64,000 bases of DNA from Acetobacteroides hydrogenigenes (GCF_004340205.1 NZ_SLWB01000003.1:186001-250000), one strand, 5' to 3'; positions 1-8,977 are shown, counted from the stretch's first letter. The notes: generated by a model not told the origin, from the sequence alone. Made by a program: numbers and translations.

Positions 1-600
1 TTCTATTCTGGCTATGCTGCTATCTACTTCACATTGCCAAAGATACACCTCTCGTACCCGTTCCTGCAAGGTTAAGTCATTTTCATGTATGTCGCTTTTC
101 CCTTGAAGGTAATCTCTGTCGTCGCCGTCGCGTTGTTCCGTAAGCTTCTTTTTTGTGAAGCTAAAAGGAACATCAAGAAAAAGGTTGATGCTAGGCTTGG
201 GAAGCTGGTAATATTCAAATTCGAGGTTGATGATCCAATCTCTTAGAGCCTTCCGTTGCTCTATGTTTTCAATCTTTGCGCATTGGAATGCAATGTTCGA
301 AGATACATATCTATCGGCGATAACAACAATTTCGTCATCGAGCCATTCCTTGATGGCGTTTTTTGCATCATTTCGGTCGCAAGCATATATGAGCGCTACC
401 AGGTAAGGGTCTACAGAATCTACTGCACCTAAGTCGCCACGTAAAAATTTTGCGATTAGATCCCCAAAAATACTGTTGTCTGTTCTTGGGAAATGGAGGA
501 ATTGGGTCCGTTTCCCTTGCTTCTCAAAATGTTCCTGTAACATTTTGACTTGTGTGGACTTACCTGCTCCGTCTAGGCCTTCAAGGACTATGAAACTCAT
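1..600 (-). CDS. tmk: Thymidylate kinase (3' end cut by window edge)
   Basis: Phosphorylates dTMP to dTDP for DNA synthesis in the cytoplasm. Translating the minus strand from the ATG at 600 gives 200 open codons up to the window edge. The P-loop GLDGAGKST lies at residues 8-16 directly after a hydrophobic strand, and the DRY-type motif (VIADRYVSS) follows in mid-protein; both are diagnostic of Tmk. Family members run about 205-230 residues, so only a short C-terminal tail is missing. The gene is divergent from folP with a 97-bp gap. The assignment is firm; the stop codon is outside the window. Confidence 0.93.
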   Translation of the reverse strand, partial: MSFIVLEGLDGAGKSTQVKMLQEHFEKQGKRTQFLHFPRTDNSIFGDLIAKFLRGDLGAVDSVDPYLVALIYACDRNDAKNAIKEWLDDEIVVIADRYVSSNIAFQCAKIENIEQRKALRDWIINLEFEYYQLPKPSINLFLDVPFSFTKKKLTEQRDGDDRDYLQGKSDIHENDLTLQERVREVYLWQCEVDSSIARIE

Positions 601-639
601 TCGTTTTTTTATTACGTAATTTACAATTGTCAATTTTAG

Positions 640-670
640 TTGAGCTTACCAACTATTGTTAGTAAATTTG
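640..670 (+). promoter_or_regulatory. Bacteroidota-type promoter of folP-cdaA
   Basis: TTG at 640-642 and TAAATTTG at 663-670 are 20 bp apart, matching the -33/-7 pattern (TTG, TAnnTTTG) of the Bacteroidota primary sigma factor. It lies 27 bp upstream of the folP start. Confidence 0.65.
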
Positions 671-697
671 CTTTTAAAGCAATGCAATTTATAAAAA

Positions 698-1570
698 ATG
701 GAGAAGGGAATAAGCTTTTTAGCGCAAAAGAGAACCATTTGTTTGGAGGGTAACCTGATAAATCTCAGCACGCCAGTGGTTATGGGGATTGCAAATGTTA
801 CTCCGGATTCGTTTTATGCTCCCAGTAGGCTAAGCGGAAGTGATGCAATACTTGCAAGAACTGAAGAGATTATTTCTCAAGGAGGTGCAATAATTGATAT
901 AGGTGGATATTCGTCACGTCCTAATGCTCCCGAAGTTCCTGTTAAAGAGGAAATTCGCAGGGTTTGCGATGCTGTATGCCTGGTGAAAAAGAAATTTCCA
1001 TTGCTGCCTGTTTCTGTAGACACCTTTCGTTCGGATGTTGTAAGTGCTGTTGTTCGCAATTGTGGTGCTATTATTGTGAATGATATTTCGGCGGGCGAAA
1101 TGGACGAAAAGATGTTTAAGACAGTGGCCCAACTAAAAGTGCCTTACATTGCTATGCATATGAAAGGGACACCTACTGATATGCAGCAAAATCCAAGCTA
1201 TCACGACATCAGAAACGAAATATTTCTTTACTTCTCTAAAAAATTGCAGCAACTGAGGCTTTTGGGTGTAGAAGAAGTTATTATTGATCCCGGTTTTGGT
1301 TTTGGTAAAACCGTAGATCATAATTACCAAATATTAAGCATGCTCGATGATTTCAAAATTTTTGGGCTTCCAATACTTGTAGGTTTTTCTCGCAAGTCTA
1401 TGATATATAGATATTTAGGAGTAGATTCGGAAGAGTCGCTTAATGGAACATCAGTACTTAATACGGTTGCTCTTCTAAGAGGAGCATCAATACTCAGGGT
1501 GCATGATGTGAAACCTGCAGTTGAAGCAATATCATTAGTCGAAAAGGTAAACTCATCAAATATAGCCTAG
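698..1570 (+). CDS. folP: Dihydropteroate synthase
   Basis: Condenses 6-hydroxymethyl-dihydropterin diphosphate with p-aminobenzoate to dihydropteroate, the sulfonamide-sensitive step of folate synthesis. The 290-residue protein shows the family signatures in order: GIANVTPDSF near residue 31, the DIGGYSSRP pterin loop near 67, SVDTF near 107, and the conserved DPGFGFGK near 200. Length is normal for the family. The ATG at 698 follows the promoter closely. Only 6 bp separate it from cdaA, so the two are probably co-transcribed, a pairing common in Bacteroidota. Confidence 0.95.
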   Translation: MEKGISFLAQKRTICLEGNLINLSTPVVMGIANVTPDSFYAPSRLSGSDAILARTEEIISQGGAIIDIGGYSSRPNAPEVPVKEEIRRVCDAVCLVKKKFPLLPVSVDTFRSDVVSAVVRNCGAIIVNDISAGEMDEKMFKTVAQLKVPYIAMHMKGTPTDMQQNPSYHDIRNEIFLYFSKKLQQLRLLGVEEVIIDPGFGFGKTVDHNYQILSMLDDFKIFGLPILVGFSRKSMIYRYLGVDSEESLNGTSVLNTVALLRGASILRVHDVKPAVEAISLVEKVNSSNIA

Positions 1571-1576
1571 GTTTTC

Positions 1577-2356
1577 ATGTTCAGTTTCATTCATATTACC
1601 CTGGTAGATGTTTTTGACATCTTCCTGGTAGCCCTTCTCTTTTATCAAATATATATGATGATACGGGGGACGGCTGCAATAAATATCTTTATTGGGATAT
1701 TTTTACTTTACGTTATATGGCTGGTAGTTAGAGCTTTAAACATGGAAATGCTAAGCACCATTTTAGGCCAAATAATAGGGGTTGGTGCGCTTGCTTTAAT
1801 TATTGTGTTTCAGCAGGAGGTCAGGAAGTTTCTTCTTTATATTGGAACTAGGTATCTTTCCAATAAGAATTTCTCAATAGATCGTTTTTTTTCATCCAAA
1901 ACTGGGAATAAAGCCCTACTTGTTGGGATTGATGCTTTAGTTAGAGCATGTCGCAATATGGCTGATGCCAAAACAGGAGCTCTTATAGTGCTAGGTCGTC
2001 GCTCTAGCCTGCAGCTTTATGTGGATACAGGCGACTACATTGATGCAACTATAGATAGTCGTCTGATAGAGACCATTTTCTTTAAGAATACGCCAATGCA
2101 CGATGGAGCAATGATAATTGTAAATGGACGTATTGTTGCTGCACGTTGCGTTCTTCCAACAACCGAAAAACTCGAAGTTCCTGCTCATTTTGGGATGAGG
2201 CATAGAGCCGCAATGGGGATTACAGAGCATACCGACTCTGTGGTTATAATAGTATCGGAAGAAACGGGTAGGATTTCAGTTGCCGAGCATGGCGAGATTA
2301 AATCAGGGTTGTCTGCGATAGAGTTAAGGCAAACGCTTGAACTTCTTTTTATATGA
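1577..2356 (+). CDS. cdaA: Membrane diadenylate cyclase CdaA
   Basis: Makes cyclic di-AMP from two ATP. The 259-residue protein has three N-terminal membrane segments (about residues 8-30, 33-52 and 60-80), then a DAC (DisA_N) domain. The catalytic DGA motif is at 176-178 (PMHDGAMI) and RHR at 208-210 (GMRHRAAMG), both intact, so the enzyme should be active. It sits 6 bp after folP. c-di-AMP is usually tied to osmotic and cell-wall homeostasis; no GdpP or PgpH phosphodiesterase is visible in the window. Confidence 0.93.
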   Translation: MFSFIHITLVDVFDIFLVALLFYQIYMMIRGTAAINIFIGIFLLYVIWLVVRALNMEMLSTILGQIIGVGALALIIVFQQEVRKFLLYIGTRYLSNKNFSIDRFFSSKTGNKALLVGIDALVRACRNMADAKTGALIVLGRRSSLQLYVDTGDYIDATIDSRLIETIFFKNTPMHDGAMIIVNGRIVAARCVLPTTEKLEVPAHFGMRHRAAMGITEHTDSVVIIVSEETGRISVAEHGEIKSGLSAIELRQTLELLFI

Positions 2357-2505
2357 TTCATCTGAGAGATCGATTGTTCAAAATAGCAAAACGGCATATT
2401 TTTTGTTTCGCAGACTTTGTCAGCAGGAGTTGATGACAGATGATAAAAGTTTTGTTTAAAGGAAATTGATGCCTAAATTGCCTGCTGTTTATCATTTATT
2501 TAGCT

Positions 2506-2949
2506 ATGAAAAAATTAGTGGCTTTTTGGGGGATTCTAATCGCATCTACGATTGCTCTTTATGCTCAGGATGGGATGAGTGTAAGTTACGATACTTTTAA
2601 GTCGTGGATGAAGCATTCGGTAGTAAGTGGATTCAATTTTGTTGAGTCCGATCAGGAAAATGATGGATATACCGCATCTTTTATGCAGCTTAATAAGATG
2701 GTAGGCGTTAAAATGCTGCCATCTGCAAGATTCGAGATCTACAAAGAGGCAAAAGGATACGATGGTGCTGCTCCATACGAATTTAAGGGTGCAAAACTGG
2801 TTTATGTGAATGGGACTTCTTCTTCTTCGCTTTTCATTCTGTCGCCTAAGGTTGGTGCTACCGTTGTTATTACAACTTCATATTTTAAGTACGATAAGAA
2901 TGCCCTCGAAAAAGTGGCCGTAGAGGTTGGTCTTGGATCTAAATTTTAG
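2506..2949 (+). CDS. Small secreted protein of unknown function
   Basis: I do not recognise this 147-residue protein. It starts with a clear signal peptide (charged MKK, hydrophobic stretch, likely cleavage after YAQ near residue 20). The mature part has no cysteines and alternates short polar and hydrophobic stretches, including a SSSSLFILSP segment, suggesting a small beta-rich periplasmic or surface domain. It is monocistronic, with 149 bp before it and 64 bp after it. Function cannot be inferred. Confidence 0.8.
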   Translation: MKKLVAFWGILIASTIALYAQDGMSVSYDTFKSWMKHSVVSGFNFVESDQENDGYTASFMQLNKMVGVKMLPSARFEIYKEAKGYDGAAPYEFKGAKLVYVNGTSSSSLFILSPKVGATVVITTSYFKYDKNALEKVAVEVGLGSKF

Positions 2950-3013
2950 TATTGCTTGTTAATAGTCTTGTAAACTAATAAGGTCATGGGCTGTTTTAAA
3001 AATAAAAAAGCCA

Positions 3014-3742
3014 ATGGCCAATCTTTTTTACTTTCCAGCAGGAGATCGAGGTCATGCCAATCAGGGATGGCTCGATACTTATCACTCGTTTAGTTTTGCC
3101 AACTACTACAATCCCCAAAGGATGGGTTTTGGAACTCTCCGTGTCCTAAATGATGATTATATACAACCATCGATGGGGTTTGGTATGCACTCTCATCTCA
3201 ATATGGAGATAATTACTATACCGTTATTGGGACAACTTGAGCATCGAGATAATTTAGGGCATACGCAAATTATTCGTGCGAATGAAGTTCAGGTAATGAG
3301 CGCTGGAACTGGAATTTTTCATAGCGAGTATAATTATAGTTCCAAAGAACTTGTCAATATTTTACAGCTTTGGATTTATCCACGTGCGAATGATTTAGAG
3401 CCTCGATATGGGATTCAGGAGTTTGATCCATCTCAACGAATGAACTGTTTTCAGCAAATAGTAGGGCCTGATAGGAAAAAGTTTAATACATGGATCAATC
3501 AAGACGCCTGGCTTTACCTGCTGGATTTGTCGTCGAACAATTCTGTAGTTTATAAGCTGAATAAACCCCATAAGAATGGTGTGTTCCTATTTCTTATTGA
3601 AGGGAGCGCTAATGTTGAAAAGCAAGAGATGTTGAGACGTGATGGTATGGGCTTGATAGAGAGAGAATTGGTAGACATTCGTGCAAATCAGGATTCTAAA
3701 TTTTTACTGGTTGAAATGCCAATGTCTAGTTCTAACTTATAA
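3014..3742 (+). CDS. Pirin family protein (YhaK-like)
   Basis: A 242-residue bicupin of the pirin family. The N-terminal cupin carries the expected metal ligands: the HSH pair in FGMHSHLNME near residue 58 and the H-x-E in GTGIFHSEY near residue 102. Some pirins act as quercetin 2,3-dioxygenases and others as redox sensors, and the sequence does not say which. Length matches the short YhaK-type branch. It stands alone on the plus strand with no operon partners. Confidence 0.9.
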   Translation: MANLFYFPAGDRGHANQGWLDTYHSFSFANYYNPQRMGFGTLRVLNDDYIQPSMGFGMHSHLNMEIITIPLLGQLEHRDNLGHTQIIRANEVQVMSAGTGIFHSEYNYSSKELVNILQLWIYPRANDLEPRYGIQEFDPSQRMNCFQQIVGPDRKKFNTWINQDAWLYLLDLSSNNSVVYKLNKPHKNGVFLFLIEGSANVEKQEMLRRDGMGLIERELVDIRANQDSKFLLVEMPMSSSNL

Positions 3743-3869
3743 TTTCGATTGTGTTTTATTGTCAAGTGTTTGTGAGTTAAATGTTTGTGCTTTAATGGGT
3801 GTTGTTGCCTGTTTGAACTTTTTTTTAGACCAATAATTGGTTATCTTAGGGGTAGATAATGATGTAATT

Positions 3870-4463
3870 ATGACTAGTAATAGCTACAACTTTTTGGGCG
3901 CTGAGTTTAAGAATAAGGATGTAAAGGCAGGAAACGTGCTCATATCTGAACCTTTTCTTAATGATAGCAACTTCAGCCGAACGGTTGTGCTTATAACTGA
4001 GCATAACGAAAAAGGATCATTTGGTTTGATTCTGAATAGACCGCTTAACAAGAATCTTGCAGACATCGTTAGTGGATTTGATAATGTGCTGATACCTCTT
4101 TTTACGGGAGGTCCTGTTGACCTTAATACTCTTCATGTTATCCATTCAATAGGACTTGAAGTTCCTGGAACTATACAGGTAAGCGAAAACCTATTTTGGG
4201 GAGGTGACTTTGACTATTTAAGGACTTTGGCAGAAAGCCATAGTCTTGATCCTCAAACGGTGAAGTTTTTTATAGGCTATTCTGGATGGATGGCCAATCA
4301 GCTTAATGCTGAAATTAAGGCAAAATCGTGGGTGGTTACTAATCTTAAACCCGAGAGAATATTTAATTTACCTCCCGAAGATATGTGGAATCTCTGCCTC
4401 GAAAGTTTAGGCGGAAAATTTAGGGAATGGCTAAATTTTCCTGTGGATCCTATTTTAAATTAG
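3870..4463 (+). CDS. YqgE/AlgH family protein
   Basis: A 197-residue member of the UPF0301 (YqgE/AlgH) family, recognised by the LISEPF start, NFSRTVVLITEHN..GSFGLILNRP, the FTGGPV core and the GYSGW motif followed by Q-L..E. The molecular function of the family is unsettled. The ATG at 3870 is preferred over a TTG at 3837, because the extra 11 residues do not fit the family N-terminus. It converges on the aminotransferase gene, with 23 bp between stop codons. Confidence 0.9.
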   Translation: MTSNSYNFLGAEFKNKDVKAGNVLISEPFLNDSNFSRTVVLITEHNEKGSFGLILNRPLNKNLADIVSGFDNVLIPLFTGGPVDLNTLHVIHSIGLEVPGTIQVSENLFWGGDFDYLRTLAESHSLDPQTVKFFIGYSGWMANQLNAEIKAKSWVVTNLKPERIFNLPPEDMWNLCLESLGGKFREWLNFPVDPILN

Positions 4464-4486
4464 CTATTTATGGGGCTTATTCTGTT

Positions 4487-5332
4487 TTAAAACATTAATT
4501 TTTCTAGTTGTTGCTGTAAGCCTCTATACTTTGTGCTGTAAAAACGTTTAGTGCCAATACCTACAATGTTTCGTATTCCAGAGACGGCATTGGTCGCAAA
4601 AGCTTCCTCAAAATCTACAAAATCTTTTTGGGTAATTGGTTTTAATTCAACGTTGTATCCTGTTTTCGGGGCAAGTTGGTGAATGATGAAATTTCTCATA
4701 ATGCCTGCAACGCACCCTTCTTGTAAAGGTGGCGTTATTAGCGTATTCTCTTTTATTCCAAAAATATTTGATGAGGATAGTTCTACGAATCGGCCGTGTT
4801 GATTGATTATAATGCTGTCGTGAAGCCTGTTGAGTTTTGCGTAGCGAGCCGCCATTACATATAAGAGCGCATTGCCTGTTTTAAAAGGCGATAGCTCTCC
4901 TGCGCATTTTATCTGGTTCGGAAAAATATCAACAATCATGCTGGATTGCTTATGCGCTAGCTTGTCGAAATCGAGTGTAGATGTTTGAATGAGATAGCTT
5001 GCCGAATTGTTTGTGGGAAGGTATAGCCCTCCAGAATTTCGGAATACCGTTAGCCTTACTCTTGTGCTTTTAAACTGCTTGTTTCTGTTGAGGAGGCGTG
5101 TTATTATTGCTGCAACAGAACTTGATGTGAATGTGGTAGGCTGCTCATAGCCTAAAACCTCCATCCCTTGAAGAAGCCTGTCGAAGTGAAGTTTGAAAAG
5201 AGGTATAAATGTTGAATATGCGTGCATGCTTTCAAATAGAGAATCTCCGAAATAAAAAGCTCGGTTATTTCCTGGTATCGAAAATTCTTGTTCTTTAATG
5301 AATTCTCCGTTAAAGCATAGGTAGTGATCCAT
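4487..5332 (-). CDS. Class IV aminotransferase (aminodeoxychorismate lyase-like)
   Basis: A 281-residue PLP enzyme of fold type IV (PabC/IlvE/Dat group). Visible features are the GNNRAFYFGDSLFE N-terminal motif, the SPFKTGNALLY segment carrying the probable Schiff-base lysine near residue 150, and the ELSSSNIF phosphate-loop motif near 186. Members cleave 4-amino-4-deoxychorismate or transaminate branched-chain or D-amino acids; sequence alone does not separate these. A role in p-aminobenzoate supply for FolP is tempting but unproven. It is the last gene of the minus-strand operon, 13 bp after the rhomboid gene. Confidence 0.82.
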   Translation of the reverse strand: MDHYLCFNGEFIKEQEFSIPGNNRAFYFGDSLFESMHAYSTFIPLFKLHFDRLLQGMEVLGYEQPTTFTSSSVAAIITRLLNRNKQFKSTRVRLTVFRNSGGLYLPTNNSASYLIQTSTLDFDKLAHKQSSMIVDIFPNQIKCAGELSPFKTGNALLYVMAARYAKLNRLHDSIIINQHGRFVELSSSNIFGIKENTLITPPLQEGCVAGIMRNFIIHQLAPKTGYNVELKPITQKDFVDFEEAFATNAVSGIRNIVGIGTKRFYSTKYRGLQQQLEKLMF

Positions 5333-5345
5333 TTCCTCTTTTTTG

Positions 5346-5972
5346 TTACTTGTTGAATGATATTAGCTGGTTTATGAAGTGCAATACCAAACTTGGGTCT
5401 ATAAGAATTGGATAAATAAAGCCGAATACGGCTCCGTAGAAGTGTGCATCGTGATTTATGTTATCGCCACCTTTCTTGCTCATATAGTTGGAATATAGTA
5501 AGTAGGCTGCTCCAAATATGATTCCTGGGATGGGGATAATTGCAAAAAGGTAAAGCGATTGCCATGGTTCAAAAAATATGGTGGCAAATACTATTGCTGA
5601 AACGGCTCCAGATGCACCTACCGACGAATAGTAGTAGTTGTTCCTATTCTTAACAATGGAACTTAGAGAGGAAATAATGATCCCACCAATATAAATTGTT
5701 AGAAAATGTTGAGTGGGTGATGCTATATATCCATTGTATAACAATTGGTTGAACCATCCTTGTAGCCCCATTCCAAAAGACCAAAGTACGAACATGTTAA
5801 CCAAAAGATGTACCCAATCGGCATGCAAAAAACCGTGACTAAGAATACGATAGTATTCCTTTTTGTGCATTACTTTATAGGGGGAAAGCAGTAGCTTTTC
5901 GAATAGTTGACCGTTGTTGAAGGCAATTATGGATATTGCACAGGTTATGGCTATTACAATTAGGGTAATCAT
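5346..5972 (-). CDS. Rhomboid family intramembrane serine protease
   Basis: A 208-residue polytopic membrane protein with six hydrophobic segments. The nucleophile motif GASG places the catalytic serine at residue 121. The partner histidine is probably residue 177, in the last segment (AHFYGAVFG). The HADWVHLLVNM stretch near residues 50-60 is the usual H-x(6)-N region that shapes the oxyanion site. Catalytic residues are intact, so it should be active; the substrate is unknown. It is 10 bp downstream of holA in the same operon. Confidence 0.9.
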   Translation of the reverse strand: MITLIVIAITCAISIIAFNNGQLFEKLLLSPYKVMHKKEYYRILSHGFLHADWVHLLVNMFVLWSFGMGLQGWFNQLLYNGYIASPTQHFLTIYIGGIIISSLSSIVKNRNNYYYSSVGASGAVSAIVFATIFFEPWQSLYLFAIIPIPGIIFGAAYLLYSNYMSKKGGDNINHDAHFYGAVFGFIYPILIDPSLVLHFINQLISFNK

Positions 5973-5982
5973 GGCTGATTGA

Positions 5983-7047
5983 TTAGTGCATTATTTTAAA
6001 AATGAGTTCCTTAAGAAGGTCATCGTCGCCAAGTGTTACATTGCCGATTCCTTTGCTTTTAAGGTCATATTCACGGAGATACTCAATGGCTTTTACGGAT
6101 TGTCCTGGGGTGTAACGTTTTGCGGTATCTTCGTAATCCCTTAATATAAAGGATGAATTTATACCTGTTGTCGAAAGTTTTTCGGCTTCCGATGGGACTT
6201 TCCCGCTTTGCTTTTTGCTGTTGAATACGAGCATTTGCAGCTTCAGTACTTTTGCAAAGTAGGTGTAAAGCTGACCTACGGTAACTACAAAAGGATGATC
6301 TTTGGGCGATTTGGCAAAGTAATCGGCTATCTTATACGATTTGGCAAAATCGCGTTTCCCGATAGCATTGCAGAGTTCAAATACGTTGTAGTCCTTGCTG
6401 ATGCCGACATTCCTCTCAATGTCGTCAACTGTAATTTGCTTTCGATCGGGAGGGAGTACGGTTTTTAGCTTTTCGATTTCATGGCTGATTTTACTAAGGT
6501 CATTTCCTAAAAAATCGGTTAGTAGAATAGCTGCCTTCTCGTTTATGGTAATTCCTTTCGATTTGGCCTCAAGGTTAATCCATTCAGGTATCTCGTTGTC
6601 GTAAAACGTGTATGTTTCAAAAACTTCGGCATGCTTTGCTGCTTCTTTGTAGGCAATGGAACGTTTATCCATTGTTTTTCCTTTCATGCAGATAACCAAA
6701 ATGGTAGATTTTAGGGGAGACTTAAAGTAAACCTCCATTTGGTTGATGTTTGCCAAGTCTTGCGCCTCGCGGATGATGATAACCTGATAATCAGACATCA
6801 TAGGGAAGCGGCGACAGGCAGTAATGGCTGAATCTACTTTGGTATCTTTGCCGTATAGCAACGTAAGATTAAATGCTTTTTCAGACTCTGATAGTACATC
6901 GTTTGCTAGTGCGTTGGAAATCTTATCAATGAACAAGGGTTCGTCGCCCATAAGTAGGTATATAGGCTTAAACTTGCGATTTTTTATGTCTGATAAGATA
7001 CGCTGGTAGTCAGCAATGATATCTTTTGCCTTTGGTTTCTTTGCCAT
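5983..7047 (-). CDS. holA: DNA polymerase III subunit delta
   Basis: The clamp-loader delta subunit opens the beta sliding clamp. The 354-residue protein has the typical layout: an N-terminal region with YLLMGDEPLFIDKI, the FNLTLLYG stretch, CRRFPMMSDYQVIIIREAQ near residue 80, and a C-terminal helical domain with DYNVFELCNAIG. Length fits the family. It begins one base after the amn stop, so translation is probably coupled, and it is followed by the rhomboid gene. Confidence 0.92.
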   Translation of the reverse strand: MAKKPKAKDIIADYQRILSDIKNRKFKPIYLLMGDEPLFIDKISNALANDVLSESEKAFNLTLLYGKDTKVDSAITACRRFPMMSDYQVIIIREAQDLANINQMEVYFKSPLKSTILVICMKGKTMDKRSIAYKEAAKHAEVFETYTFYDNEIPEWINLEAKSKGITINEKAAILLTDFLGNDLSKISHEIEKLKTVLPPDRKQITVDDIERNVGISKDYNVFELCNAIGKRDFAKSYKIADYFAKSPKDHPFVVTVGQLYTYFAKVLKLQMLVFNSKKQSGKVPSEAEKLSTTGINSSFILRDYEDTAKRYTPGQSVKAIEYLREYDLKSKGIGNVTLGDDDLLKELIFKIMH

Positions 7048-7048
7048 T

Positions 7049-7819
7049 TTAGAATCTTAAGTGCTTTACTGATTTGCCTCCAACAATTAATTCCCTTAGC
7101 GATTCGATTCCAATTATTACATGTTCGTTCACAAATTTCTCTGTAACCAATCGGTCGCTTTGCTTTGTTTTTACCCCACTCGAAATCATTGGCTGATCAG
7201 AAACTAAGAGTAGCGCACCTGTGGAAATCTCGTTAGCAAATCCTACGGTAAAGATAGTAGCTGTTTCCATATCTATTGCCATAGCACGTGTTTTTGCAAG
7301 GTAATCCTTAAATTCTTCGTCGTGCTCCCATACTCTTCGGTTGGTTGTATACACGGTTCCTGTCCAGTAATCTTTTTGATGATTGCGGATGACTGACGAT
7401 ACCGATCGTTGGAGATTGAATGCGGGGAGTGCCGGTATTTCTGGAGGCATATACGAATCAGAGGTTCCATCGTTGCGGATGGCTGCAATAGGAAGAATGA
7501 GGTCTCCTAGTTCGTTTTTTTTCTTTAGACCTCCGCATTTGCCCAGAAAAAGTACGGCCTGAGGATGAATGGCGCTCAGCAGATCCATTATTAGTGCAGC
7601 ATTTGGGCTTCCCATACCAAAGTTGATGATGGTTATACCTTCGGCAGTTGCTGTGAGCATATTTGCAGATGGATCAATGATTTGTGTGTTCATTATCTCG
7701 CAAAAAATGCGTACATATCGATTAAAGTTGGTAAGAAGAATGTACTTCCCAAAGTCTTCATTTTTTTGTCCCGTATAGCGTTCAAGCCAGTCGCTTACAA
7801 TTTCATGTTTGCTAATCAT
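7049..7819 (-). CDS. amn: AMP nucleosidase
   Basis: Hydrolyses AMP to adenine and ribose 5-phosphate. The 256-residue protein is the short, Bacteroidota-type enzyme made only of the nucleoside-phosphorylase-fold domain, without the N-terminal domain of E. coli Amn. Family features are the INFGMGSPNAALIMD loop, the FLGKCGGL motif near residue 100, the AIDMETATIF segment near 185 that contacts ribose, and VSDQPM near 209. It is first in a four-gene minus operon (amn, holA, rhomboid, aminotransferase IV). Confidence 0.9.
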   Translation of the reverse strand: MISKHEIVSDWLERYTGQKNEDFGKYILLTNFNRYVRIFCEIMNTQIIDPSANMLTATAEGITIINFGMGSPNAALIMDLLSAIHPQAVLFLGKCGGLKKKNELGDLILPIAAIRNDGTSDSYMPPEIPALPAFNLQRSVSSVIRNHQKDYWTGTVYTTNRRVWEHDEEFKDYLAKTRAMAIDMETATIFTVGFANEISTGALLLVSDQPMISSGVKTKQSDRLVTEKFVNEHVIIGIESLRELIVGGKSVKHLRF

Positions 7820-7860
7820 TGTTGTAGTATTATGTGTTTAAGTTTCAAACAACAAATATG

Positions 7861-7876
7861 AGGTCTATATAGACCT
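7861..7876. promoter_or_regulatory. 16-bp perfect palindrome in a divergent intergenic region
   Basis: AGGTCTATATAGACCT is a perfect inverted repeat with no loop, lying between the divergent amn operon (start 7819) and the HsdR_N-like gene (start 7971). Such symmetry suits a dimeric regulator operator. No regulator gene is adjacent, so this is only a candidate. Confidence 0.4.
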
Positions 7877-7970
7877 ATTTAGCACGTTAAAATACAAATA
7901 GTTTTTTGTTAATAAACATTGACAAACTAATAAGTCTGATTTATCTTGCACGAAAGAAGAAAGGAATACC

Positions 7971-8420
7971 ATGGACGTGTTAAATTTGCCAACTTGCGAC
8001 ATTAAAGTTCGGCGCAACGGCGTAAAGAAGGAAATATTTGATCCTGTTCGTAAGCGTTTTGTGGCACTGACTCCAGAAGAGTGGGTACGGCAGCATTTCG
8101 TACAATTCTTGATGAATGAACGTCACGTTCCTGCTATGCTTATAGGGGTAGAGGTTTCTCTGAAATATAATGGGCTTTCTAAACGAAGCGATATTGTTGT
8201 ATTCGACCGTATGGGGCAACCTTCTTTGGCGGTAGAATGTAAAGCGAGTAATGTAAAAATTGATCAGAAGGTTTTTGACCAACTTGCCCGTTACAATATG
8301 GTGCTAAATGTTCGTTATTTGGTTGTTACCAATGGCTTAGCGCATTACTGCTGCCAAATAGATAAAGAAAAGGGAACCTACACCTTCTTGCAGGATATCC
8401 CTCCCTTTGAAATGCTTTAG
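7971..8420 (+). CDS. HsdR_N-like single-domain nuclease-fold protein
   Basis: This 149-residue protein matches the type I restriction enzyme R-subunit N-terminal family (HSDR_N_2) but consists of that domain alone. It keeps a PD-(D/E)XK-like core: SDIVVFDR near residue 75 and AVECKAS near 89, with E-x-K intact, followed by the Q-L-A-R-Y helix. No methylase, specificity or translocase gene is nearby, so it is not part of a restriction system. Orphans of this kind often neighbour holA in Bacteroidota. Function is unknown; a nuclease-like DNA maintenance role is a guess. Confidence 0.85.
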   Translation: MDVLNLPTCDIKVRRNGVKKEIFDPVRKRFVALTPEEWVRQHFVQFLMNERHVPAMLIGVEVSLKYNGLSKRSDIVVFDRMGQPSLAVECKASNVKIDQKVFDQLARYNMVLNVRYLVVTNGLAHYCCQIDKEKGTYTFLQDIPPFEML

Positions 8421-8977
8421 CATTTTGAAATCAACGCTAGAGGGTTGATCCTTTGAAGTGTATATTCTCCTAGCCAACCATTTTTGGTTCTGATCCAGTC
8501 TTTTTTTAGTCCTACAATTTCAAAATCCTGATTTGTGAAAAGTTTCAGGCTGGGTTCGTTGTTGCTTGCAATATTGCAGTAGAGTTGGTGCAGGTGCAGG
8601 TATTCAAACGCATATGCGGTTAGTAGTTTTAATGCTTCGGTAGCATAGCCTCTACCTCGATGTTCGGTATTATGGATCAGAATTCCTACGCCGGCTCGTT
8701 GGTGAAATGGATCATAGTCAAATAGATCGATAATTCCGACAGGGTAGTTCATTAACGATGATTGGTCTTTTGCTTCAACCATCAGGCGTAGCTGTTTGGT
8801 CTGAAAAATATCGAGTTTGTAGTTTTCTATGTACTTAATGAGCGCGTGCTTTGAGAAGGGGGATATGGTGTTGCTTACTCGCCATATCTCCATGTTATTT
8901 TCCCATGCATAAAGAAGATCAACGTCTGATAGTTCGGGAGCACGGAGTTTTACAATTTCATTCTCAAGCTTAATCAT
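8417..8977 (-). CDS. GNAT family N-acetyltransferase (RimJ/RimL type)
   Basis: A 186-residue acetyltransferase. The LRAPELSDVDLLYAWENN start is typical of the RimJ/RimL/SpeG branch. The acetyl-CoA loop is visible as HRGRGYATEALKLL near residue 107, and the C-terminal NEPSLKLFTNQDFEIVG segment (N-x-x-S-x-K-L-F) is the usual motif B. It probably transfers acetyl groups to an amino group of a protein or polyamine; the substrate cannot be read. Its 3' end overlaps the convergent HsdR_N-like gene by 4 bp. Confidence 0.88.
   Translation of the reverse strand: MIKLENEIVKLRAPELSDVDLLYAWENNMEIWRVSNTISPFSKHALIKYIENYKLDIFQTKQLRLMVEAKDQSSLMNYPVGIIDLFDYDPFHQRAGVGILIHNTEHRGRGYATEALKLLTAYAFEYLHLHQLYCNIASNNEPSLKLFTNQDFEIVGLKKDWIRTKNGWLGEYTLQRINPLALISKC

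Noticed and set aside
7971-8420. Type I restriction-modification system
   Set aside because: Only the N-terminal R-subunit-like domain exists; there is no HsdM, HsdS or translocase nearby.
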